From assembly GCA_040401595.1 (NCBI GenBank), contig JBBAOE010000064.1, forward strand, positions 1 to 5,740: DNA of 5,740 bases, in the 5' to 3' direction. Below are positions 1 through 5,461 of the stretch, in pieces. The position numbers and the translations under genes were made by a program. A model generated the notes under the pieces. It saw nothing but the letters and a program-made list of their open reading frames with translations. It did no database searches and had not been told where the DNA came from. This stretch comes from RFPW01 sp040401595. GTDB taxonomy: Bacteria > Pseudomonadota > Gammaproteobacteria > Burkholderiales > Burkholderiaceae_E. Position 1 is the stretch's first letter, and each line of letters starts with the position of its first letter.

Positions 1-140
1 GTCATTCAAAAGATTGAGATTTAATTTCTAATTCATCCTGGGGCACGGGCTACTCGTGCCTTACTCCCGGATACGCGAATGAAGCGCAGTTCACGACCCT
101 GGCAACTTCTGGCAAGGCATAGCCCCGAAGACCATGTGCC
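1..140. other. Non-coding left edge downstream of the LysR gene
   Basis: I see no convincing gene here. The first 40 bases are AT-rich (11 G+C by hand count), unlike the adjoining operon, and the rest returns to operon-like composition. The only structure I can point to is the inverted repeat at 42-60, described separately. The regulator gene ends at 141 reading towards this stretch, so this is the 3' trailer of the operon or the start of a neighbouring compositional island. Confidence 0.6.
42..60. terminator. Candidate hairpin downstream of the operon
   Basis: The arms GGCACG (42-47) and CGTGCC (55-60) are perfectly complementary around seven bases. Read as plus-strand RNA, the stem extends by a G-U and a G-C pair to leave a three-base CUA loop. 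It lies about 80 bases beyond the stop codon of the last minus-strand gene, where an operon terminator would be expected. Neither side has a run of T residues, so it is not a classical intrinsic terminator. It may be a 3'-end protecting hairpin, part of a factor-dependent end, or chance. Confidence 0.3.
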
Positions 141-1106
141 TCATTCAGTCGCCATCACCGCATTGACTGCAGCGAGATCCTCGGCCAGAACTTCGTCCAT
201 GACGCTCAAGAAGCGCGTCACCAGTCTGCTCTCGGGGCGGTGCCGGGGAGCGACCACGTGGCTGGCGAAGACGATGGATGGCTCGAAACGCCTGATGCAC
301 AAGCCGATATGATCGGTCGCGATAGCCACTAGCGGATTGACGATACTTACTCCCAGCCCCAGCCCGACCATCCGACAGATCGTGACCGCATGCGGCGTGT
401 CATAGAGCAGCCTGCGTTTATCGTTGGGTTGGAAGGCCTGATCCACTTTCGCCCGCAACGGATCCGAGGACGCCATCGACACAAAGCTCATCCCAGTCAG
501 CATTTCAGCACGGATGACCGTCTTGTGTCGCAATTGATGATCGGCCGGCAGGATGCAAGCGGCCTCGAGGTTAAACGTGCGTTCCACCATGACGTCGGTC
601 GGTTGCGTCAAGATGGCTGCGTCGTCCAGGTAAGACACTAGGCCGAAGTCGCAGAAGCGCGATCCCACCCACTGCATCACCATGGAGGTGCTGTCGGTGT
701 GTACTGAGATCGGCACATCCGGTGTCAGCGCGTTGAAGCGGGCGATCGTCTTGGGCAGCAGGCTGTAAGACAACGAAGGCACGCTCGCGATGCGGAGTCG
801 GCCATTACCGAACTTGCGGATGTTTTCCACCGAAACCTCAAGCCCCTCCAGCCCGACGAACAGTCGCTCCACATCCTGGAACAGCACGTGCGCTTCCAAG
901 GTCGGCACCAGCTTGCCGGGGATGCGGGTGAACAGGGCCAGCCCGGTCTTGTTTTCCAGCCGTGACACAAGTCGGCTGATGTTGGGCTGCGACATGTGCA
1001 GTGTGGCTGCCGCGCGGGTCATCGAGCCCGTCCGCATGACGGCGCGAAAGGCCCGAATCTCGTTGAACAGCATCTCGGCGCCGACGGTTGGCAGTTCAGT
1101 GGGCAT
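141..1106 (-). CDS. LysR-type transcriptional regulator, OccR/NocR-like
   Basis: This is a 321-residue cytoplasmic DNA-binding regulator of normal LysR length. An N-terminal winged helix-turn-helix lies at about residues 13-72, with the recognition region AAATLHMSQPNISRLVSRLE (33-52) and the LFTRIPGKLVPT wing. A linker helix (about 73-100) leads into a periplasmic-binding-protein-like effector domain (about 104-300) that includes SLSYSLLPKTIARF and GLGLGVSIVNPL. The AFRAVM..GSMT.AA start and the VSIVNPL motif recall, from memory, the OccR/NocR regulators of opine catabolism, so an amino-acid-derived inducer is an inference. The start at 1106 is preferred over the internal ATG at 1073 because GAGGAAGG lies just upstream. 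The gene overlaps the amidase by 11 bases and is last in the operon, not divergent as is usual for the family, so it is probably co-expressed with the genes it controls. The effector is unknown. Confidence 0.9.
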   Translation of the reverse strand: MPTELPTVGAEMLFNEIRAFRAVMRTGSMTRAAATLHMSQPNISRLVSRLENKTGLALFTRIPGKLVPTLEAHVLFQDVERLFVGLEGLEVSVENIRKFGNGRLRIASVPSLSYSLLPKTIARFNALTPDVPISVHTDSTSMVMQWVGSRFCDFGLVSYLDDAAILTQPTDVMVERTFNLEAACILPADHQLRHKTVIRAEMLTGMSFVSMASSDPLRAKVDQAFQPNDKRRLLYDTPHAVTICRMVGLGLGVSIVNPLVAIATDHIGLCIRRFEPSIVFASHVVAPRHRPESRLVTRFLSVMDEVLAEDLAAVNAVMATE

Positions 1107-2571
1107 GACCTTCCTCGCTGGTGCGCTGGGACGGGTCGGGGCCTTGCCAGCGACGTGTCACCCCAACCTGCGCAGCTCGCAGGAATCGACTCACAGGCGC
1201 AGCGGCCATCACACCGATCGCAGACTCTGCCTGGCCGGCAAAGTCCATTAGTCTGTGGTCATTACCCGGCGCGCATGAAAACTGCAAACCGACGGGAAGC
1301 CCGGACTCTGGCTCGAGCACCGGCAAGCTGATGGCGCATAGTCCGAACACGTTCGCCAGCCGCGTCGGACCCTTGCACAACTCGGCGATGTTGAGCAGTG
1401 CCTGCGCATCGCCACGTTGGGGCAAAGTCGGGGCAAGATGAAACTTTGTCGGCTGCATCAGCACATCGCATTGGCTGAATATTGATTCCGCTATGCTCAT
1501 CGTGTCAAGAGATTCGTGGCCCGGCTCGGTCTGGTTTTCCTGTCGCATGCGGGCGATTCTGCCAGCAACGTCGGGATTGGCAAGCCTGGGCTCGATGTCG
1601 AAACGGCTCTGTCCGTAAACCGAAAAGAATTCGCGGCGTAGGCGTTGCTCGTAGAACGCGTCCACCGAATGTGCGGGAGGCATCGAAAGGGGCACGAACT
1701 CGGCCCCAAGACGCCTTAGCTGCACTATCGCCCTGTCGATGGCCTGACGCACCTGAGGGGCACAGCTCTCGAATTCGTCGACCGCATACCCGATCCGCCA
1801 TTGGCCCGAGGTCCCAAAAGGTGAAACCACAGCGGTCGCAAGAACAGAGCAGATGAGCCGTGTGTCTTCAACGGACCGCGCCAGCGTGCCAATGGCGTCG
1901 AACGATTCCGACAATGGCAGCACACCATCGCGGTTCCACAGCGATTGCGTCGGCTTGTAGCCGACGACGCCTGTAAACGCCGCGGGTGACCTCACCGATC
2001 CGCCGGTGTCGGTGCCCACAGCGAACCCGCAAAGCCCAGCAGCCACCGCTACTGCCGACCCGTTGGACGACCCACCACAGGCCCGCGCGACTCGGCTGTC
2101 CCACGGGTTGCGAGTCGTGCCCCGGAACAGGTTGATGCCGACCCCGCCCATGGCCAGTTCGCACATGGCGGTGATGCCGATGACGATAGCACCCGCGCGC
2201 CGCAACGCGGCGATGAACTCTCCTTCGGACGCAAGGATGTCGGAGACGTCCACCGGGGTGCCACCACGGCAGTCGGCTCCGTTGACGAAAAAGTTCTCCT
2301 TCATCGCGACCGGCACGCCCATCAGCGGGCCCAGGTCGATGCGCTGTTGCAGGAGGCTGTCCAAATGGCTAGCCTGGGCCATAGCGCTGCCAGCCAGAAC
2401 CTGAACGTAAGCGCCGAGCATCGGATTCAGGAGCGCGGCGCGCGCCAAGCAGGCCGACAGAGCGCCCTGAATCGAGACCTGCCCCGCGCGCAAGCGGCAG
2501 CCGAACCTATGCAGTCCATCGCCGAACGGATCCTCCGGGATGACAAGCCCGTCCGATGTCTGCGTCATCAT
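1096..2571 (-). CDS. Amidase-signature family hydrolase
   Basis: This is a 491-residue cytoplasmic amide hydrolase of the amidase signature family, typical in length. The catalytic Ser-cisSer-Lys triad can be read directly: Lys91 in GVPVAMKEN, the cis-serine Ser168 in GGSSNGSA, and the nucleophile Ser192 in GTDTGGSVRSPAA. The 24-residue spacing of the two serines matches malonamidase E2 and fatty acid amide hydrolase. One position of the usual GGSSgGS loop is Asn170. GVVGYKPT (201-208) and the late LPVGLQF (425-431) strand are also family features. No signal peptide is visible. The start is an ATGATG pair directly after the receptor stop codon, with no clear Shine-Dalgarno, so translation is probably by re-initiation from the upstream gene. 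The family covers many amides (malonamide, indoleacetamide, allophanate, nicotinamide and others) and the sequence does not settle the substrate. A role in hydrolysing the imported compound, or an amide made from it, is inferred from context. Confidence 0.9.
   Translation of the reverse strand: MMTQTSDGLVIPEDPFGDGLHRFGCRLRAGQVSIQGALSACLARAALLNPMLGAYVQVLAGSAMAQASHLDSLLQQRIDLGPLMGVPVAMKENFFVNGADCRGGTPVDVSDILASEGEFIAALRRAGAIVIGITAMCELAMGGVGINLFRGTTRNPWDSRVARACGGSSNGSAVAVAAGLCGFAVGTDTGGSVRSPAAFTGVVGYKPTQSLWNRDGVLPLSESFDAIGTLARSVEDTRLICSVLATAVVSPFGTSGQWRIGYAVDEFESCAPQVRQAIDRAIVQLRRLGAEFVPLSMPPAHSVDAFYEQRLRREFFSVYGQSRFDIEPRLANPDVAGRIARMRQENQTEPGHESLDTMSIAESIFSQCDVLMQPTKFHLAPTLPQRGDAQALLNIAELCKGPTRLANVFGLCAISLPVLEPESGLPVGLQFSCAPGNDHRLMDFAGQAESAIGVMAAAPVSRFLRAAQVGVTRRWQGPDPSQRTSEEGHAH
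1109..1116 (-). promoter_or_regulatory. Ribosome binding site of the LysR gene
   Basis: On the minus strand GAGGAAGG ends two bases before the ATG at 1106, with the AGGA core five bases away. It lies inside the last codons of the amidase gene. It decides the regulator start in favour of 1106, because the internal ATG at 1073 has no comparable site, and it implies translational coupling to the amidase. Confidence 0.65.
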
Positions 2572-3564
2572 CTACGGCTTGATGTTGTTCGCCTTGATGA
2601 TCTTCCCCCAGCGCTCGACTTCATCGTTAACATATCGGTCAAACTCCGCCGCACCTTGGGTGCGCACTGTGAAACCGAAATCTTCAAGCGGCTTTTTGAC
2701 AGCATCCGAGTGCATCGCTTTGACGATCGCCGCATTGAGCTTGGCGACGACCGCCGGTGGCAGGCCGGCAGGCCCGAAGACGCCGTACCACAGGGCTGCC
2801 GAGTAGCCCTTCACGCCCGCTTCGTCGAAGGTCGGCAAGTCAGGCAGCGTGGGCACGCGCTGCTGGGTCGTGACAGCCAGAGCACGAACCTTGCCTCCTT
2901 TGATCATAGCGCCCGCTGTTCCCGTGGTGGCAAACGCGAGATCGATCTGGCCGCCAACGACATCCGCCATCTGCGGCGAGCCGCCCTTGTAAGGCACGTG
3001 AAGGATGTCGACCTGCGCCATGCTCTTGAATAATTCGCCCGTTAGGTGCGTTGTGGTGCCGATGCCGGTGGAGCCATAGCTGAGCTTACCCGGACTGCGT
3101 TTGGCCGCGTTGATAACGTCCTGCAGGCTCTTGAAAGGCCTGTCCAGCGGTGTCAAAAGAACGCCGGGCTCGTCGGCCATGAGTGCCACGTTGGTGAAGG
3201 ACGTCTTCACCGAGTAAGGCAAGTCGTCCCGTAGCCCTGGGTTGACCGCGTGCGCGGAGGCCGTCACCATCAACGTGTAGCCGTCGGGTTGCGCCCTGGC
3301 CACGAAGCCGGTTCCAATCACGCCGCCGCCCCCGGCCTTGTTGTCGACGATGACCGTCTGATTCAGGGATTTGCCCAACTCTTGCGCCAGCAACCTTGCG
3401 ATGCGGTCGGTTCCCCCTCCAGCGGGGTAGGGAACCACGATTGTGATTGCGCGGCTGGGGAAGTCCGATGCCTGTATTGGCTGGGCCAGCGCGGGGCATG
3501 CCGCTGCGGCCCCGGCAACCAGCACGATGCTGAGCAAATTGCGACGCATTTCGAGATGATTCAT
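2572..3564 (-). CDS. Bug/TctC-family periplasmic solute receptor
   Basis: This 330-residue extracytoplasmic binding protein belongs to the Bug (Bordetella uptake gene)/TctC family. The N-terminus is a clear Sec signal: basic MRRN, a hydrophobic core (LLSIVLVAGAAAA), and a cleavage site probably after CPALA, before Gln28. Mature family hallmarks are VPYPAGGGTD (44-53), VDNKAGGGGVIG (73-84), QPDGYTL (92-98), HVPYKGGSPQ (189-198), LPTFDEAG (243-250), FGPAGLPP (263-270) and a closing ERWGKII. Members bind small carboxylates such as amino and dicarboxylic acids between two lobes and feed tripartite tricarboxylate transporters, or act as sensors. No TctA or TctB membrane gene is present, which is usual for orphan Bug receptors in Bordetella relatives. 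AAAGG lies five bases upstream of the chosen ATG. The stop codon touches the amidase start, so the two are co-translated. The ligand is unknown; the lyase context suggests an acidic amino compound. Confidence 0.93.
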   Translation of the reverse strand: MNHLEMRRNLLSIVLVAGAAAACPALAQPIQASDFPSRAITIVVPYPAGGGTDRIARLLAQELGKSLNQTVIVDNKAGGGGVIGTGFVARAQPDGYTLMVTASAHAVNPGLRDDLPYSVKTSFTNVALMADEPGVLLTPLDRPFKSLQDVINAAKRSPGKLSYGSTGIGTTTHLTGELFKSMAQVDILHVPYKGGSPQMADVVGGQIDLAFATTGTAGAMIKGGKVRALAVTTQQRVPTLPDLPTFDEAGVKGYSAALWYGVFGPAGLPPAVVAKLNAAIVKAMHSDAVKKPLEDFGFTVRTQGAAEFDRYVNDEVERWGKIIKANNIKP

Positions 3565-3569
3565 GACAA

Positions 3570-3575
3570 CCTTTC
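3570..3575 (-). promoter_or_regulatory. Ribosome binding site of the Bug receptor gene
   Basis: On the minus strand GAAAGG sits five bases before the ATG at 3564. It supports that start over the second ATG five codons later, which would give a shorter but still workable signal peptide. Confidence 0.55.
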
Positions 3576-3604
3576 AAAGTGACTAGGGAGGGTGGAGTAC
3601 TGAG

Positions 3605-3628
3605 CCGATCGTTCGAACTGATCTTCGG
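3605..3628. promoter_or_regulatory. Interrupted dyad in the lyase-receptor gap
   Basis: The 121-base gap between the lyase stop and the receptor start contains the perfect 8-base palindrome GTTCGAAC (3611-3618). It is flanked by GATC on each side (3607-3610 and 3620-3623) and by outer CCG and CGG. The outer arms pair only with a three-base bulge, so this is a weak hairpin or a possible operator. The gap is long enough for a second promoter or a processing site. I could not find a convincing -35/-10 pair in it. Confidence 0.2.
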
Positions 3629-3685
3629 TGTTCAGGTCCTGTGATTTGCGCGGAATCTGTAAGTAGTGCCTTTGGTACGTGAGTC

Positions 3686-5224
3686 TCATACGCGCGCCAG
3701 TTGGCGTAGCCGGTGCTCTGCTGCACTGTGCGCTTTGTCCAGCTTGCAGGCCCAAGCAATGGTCTCCTGTTTGAGCTGGTGAGTCCTTTGTTGAAGCAAT
3801 GCGATTGAGGCTCGTGTCGTGTCAGGATCGGGCCCACCTTGGGGCCTCGCACTCACGCAGTTATCTGGGTTCAGCGCTTGTTCCAGACTGCTGCCTTTGA
3901 TAATCAAGGGATGACCGAGGACTTCTAAGCCGGCCTGCATCACCATGTCGGAGGTAATGCCTGTAGCTGTCAAACCCTGTTCGATGGCCTTTCGAACGAC
4001 ATTTCCCACGACATGGTGGGCCTGCCGGAAAGACAGTCCGGCGTCGCGTACGAGCAAGTCAGCCACGTCGGTGACGCAGCAGAAGTTCTCTTCGGCCCGT
4101 TGCCTCATGAACACAGGTTTCGGCGCCGCGTGCTCAAAGATCAGCCGAAGCAGCTTTGCGGCGTCAAGGCATTCTTTGACGCAGGCCTTAAACCCCGTTA
4201 GGCTCTCACGATTGGCATCGCCTGAATGACTGAAGCCGCTGCCCTTGATGGCGGCAGACGCGATGAAGAGAGCGCCCATCGCGTGTCCGGCTCTGCCCTT
4301 GAGGTACTCGAGCACCACCGGGTTCTTCTTCTGCGGCATGATGCTCGAAGTGCTGGCAATCGAGTCGGGAAAATCGAATAACCCGAATTCCTGTGAGCCC
4401 CAGATGTAGTAGTCCTGCGCGACCCGGCTACTTGTCAGGGAAAAAATGTGCAAGGCCGCGAGGATCTCCAACGAGAAGTCTCGCGACGCGATGGCATCCA
4501 GGGTGTTGTTCATCACAAGATCAAAGCCCAGGAGCTGCGCAGTAGCCTGCCGATCGATGGGAAACGTTACTCCCGCAAAGGCCCCGCCACCCATCGGACA
4601 CTGATTGACGCGCGGGTAGCAGGCCATCAGGCGATCGATGTCTCGCAGGAACGCGCTGGCCACAGCATGGAGGTAGAAGCCGTAGGTCATTGGCTGCGCC
4701 GGCTGGAGGTGCGTGTAGCCCGGCATCACCGTGGAAGCATGGCGCTGCGCCTGTTCGAGCAAGGTATCGAGCATGTCGAGCATGGTGTCAATCAGCTGCA
4801 GAAGGCTTTCTCGGGCCGCCACTCGCTCGGCTGTCGCCATCATTTCGTTGCGGCTTCGCGCCGTGTGCAGTTTGCCACCGACGAGCTCGCCCACACGTGC
4901 GATGAGGTGAGCCTCGAAATTGAAATATACGTCTTCCTTGCTCGTGTCCATCGGGATTGACGAAGAACCTGACTCGCGAATGGCAAGGAGTTCGGCCGCT
5001 AAAGTCCTAGCCGCTGTTTCGTCGATGATCCCGGTGGCATGCAACATCAGCAGGTGCGCTGCGTTCAGCTGGTGCAGGTGGTCCAACGCCGCAGGTACGT
5101 CGACGAAACGCTGCGCGTAGATGATCGAACAGACTTCATCAAGCGCCGACTGAGCGAGCCTGCCGCTCGCCTGCGGTCTAGATGCGCGGGGCGACTGGTT
5201 TTGGAGCGGGACCGAAGTATCCAT
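3686..5224 (-). CDS. Argininosuccinate lyase-superfamily C-N lyase, probably not ArgH
   Basis: This 512-residue enzyme belongs to the fumarase/aspartase/argininosuccinate lyase superfamily, about 50 residues longer than typical ArgH (roughly 460), with extra residues at both ends. Superfamily motifs are intact: GGKLHTARSRN (116-126), the PGYTHLQPAQP block with Thr171-His172, CPMGGGAFAGVTFPIDR (209-225), and the mobile catalytic loop TSSIMPQKKNP (292-302), with Ser293 as likely catalytic residue and Lys300 and Asn301 conserved. It departs from true ArgH where that enzyme holds its substrate. DQ after HTARSRN is EM, and the YNKD.QEDKE segment is HSGDANRES (333-341), losing the Tyr, Gln and final Lys. 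I infer elimination from another N-substituted dicarboxylic amino acid; EDDS lyase is a known ArgH-like precedent. A degenerate ArgH cannot be excluded. The gene is first in the block. An in-frame stop lies shortly upstream, so the ATG at 5224 is the only ATG start available, although its Shine-Dalgarno is poor. Confidence 0.88.
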   Translation of the reverse strand: MDTSVPLQNQSPRASRPQASGRLAQSALDEVCSIIYAQRFVDVPAALDHLHQLNAAHLLMLHATGIIDETAARTLAAELLAIRESGSSSIPMDTSKEDVYFNFEAHLIARVGELVGGKLHTARSRNEMMATAERVAARESLLQLIDTMLDMLDTLLEQAQRHASTVMPGYTHLQPAQPMTYGFYLHAVASAFLRDIDRLMACYPRVNQCPMGGGAFAGVTFPIDRQATAQLLGFDLVMNNTLDAIASRDFSLEILAALHIFSLTSSRVAQDYYIWGSQEFGLFDFPDSIASTSSIMPQKKNPVVLEYLKGRAGHAMGALFIASAAIKGSGFSHSGDANRESLTGFKACVKECLDAAKLLRLIFEHAAPKPVFMRQRAEENFCCVTDVADLLVRDAGLSFRQAHHVVGNVVRKAIEQGLTATGITSDMVMQAGLEVLGHPLIIKGSSLEQALNPDNCVSARPQGGPDPDTTRASIALLQQRTHQLKQETIAWACKLDKAHSAAEHRLRQLARV

Positions 5225-5229
5225 TATTG

Positions 5230-5242
5230 CAATCTTAGATTG
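5230..5242. promoter_or_regulatory. 13-base palindrome just upstream of the lyase start
   Basis: CAATCTTAGATTG is a perfect 6+1+6 inverted repeat ending five bases before the lyase ATG on the minus strand. It lies in the 70-base region between the minus-strand operon and the divergent plus-strand frame. It occupies the place where the lyase ribosome binding site should be. It could be an operator whose occupation blocks transcription, or an RNA hairpin that limits initiation. LysR boxes are T-N11-A dyads of similar size, but nothing here proves LysR binding. Confidence 0.35.
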
Positions 5243-5284
5243 ATGGCTTCATGCTGGCTAATTCCAGTCTTTTGGATACACATC

Positions 5285-5289
5285 AGGAG
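5285..5289 (+). promoter_or_regulatory. Shine-Dalgarno AGGAG before the plus-strand ATG at 5295
   Basis: AGGAG is followed by five bases and ATG (5295-5297), a near-ideal bacterial initiation site. It is better than the site of any gene in the minus-strand block except the regulator. In the sequence as given, the frame it opens ends after 12 codons, at 5333. Confidence 0.5.
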
Positions 5290-5294
5290 TTGAT

Positions 5295-5461
5295 ATGGGC
5301 GCACCTCTATCGAGATTAAGATTTCGAGTGTGAAAATAGTGCAGAAGCAAAGTTTAGGATCTCGCACTCCACAACCCCAGACTTCAGTAGTTGTAAACCT
5401 ACATGGGGGAATGCCAAGATTAAATTTGAAAGAGTACGCAAATAAAAGATCAGACTTTTGA
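5295..5461 (+). pseudogene. Small AT-rich plus-strand frame, apparently frameshifted near its start
   Basis: The AGGAG-ATG site at 5285-5297 opens a frame that stops after MGAPLSRLRFRV. The next frame is open from 5294 to a TGA at 5459-5461 and reads as plausible protein: RTSIEIKISSVKIVQKQ, then VVVNLHGGMPRLNLKEY near the middle and end, about 55 residues. It has no ATG of its own at a suitable place; a GTG at 5330 is in frame but without a spaced Shine-Dalgarno. One extra G in the GGG run after the ATG would join the strong start to the long frame as MGRTSIEIK. The simplest reading is a one-base deletion, real or from sequencing. Length and layout loosely recall small ssDNA-binding proteins of filamentous phages, but that is an unverified impression. 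I do not recognise the family with confidence. Base composition is far from that of the operon. Confidence 0.35.

Noticed and set aside
790..1251. 153-codon plus-strand frame across the LysR-amidase junction
   Set aside because: It is antisense to two genes whose overlap and Shine-Dalgarno are well supported, and its translation has no domain features.
2347..3033. 228-codon plus-strand frame opposite the receptor and amidase
   Set aside because: It lies antisense to two confidently identified genes. The arginine/histidine-rich translation has no domain motif, as expected for an antisense frame in GC-rich coding DNA.
4448..4960. 170-codon plus-strand frame opposite the lyase
   Set aside because: It is antisense to the conserved lyase core, has a low-quality translation, and has no recognisable motif.
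11..5243. Shared AGATTGA and similar GAGATT..TTTC words near both edges as possible flanking repeats of a mobile element
   Set aside because: The matches are only about seven bases or are gapped, in AT-rich DNA where such words recur by chance. There is no target duplication or longer terminal repeat.
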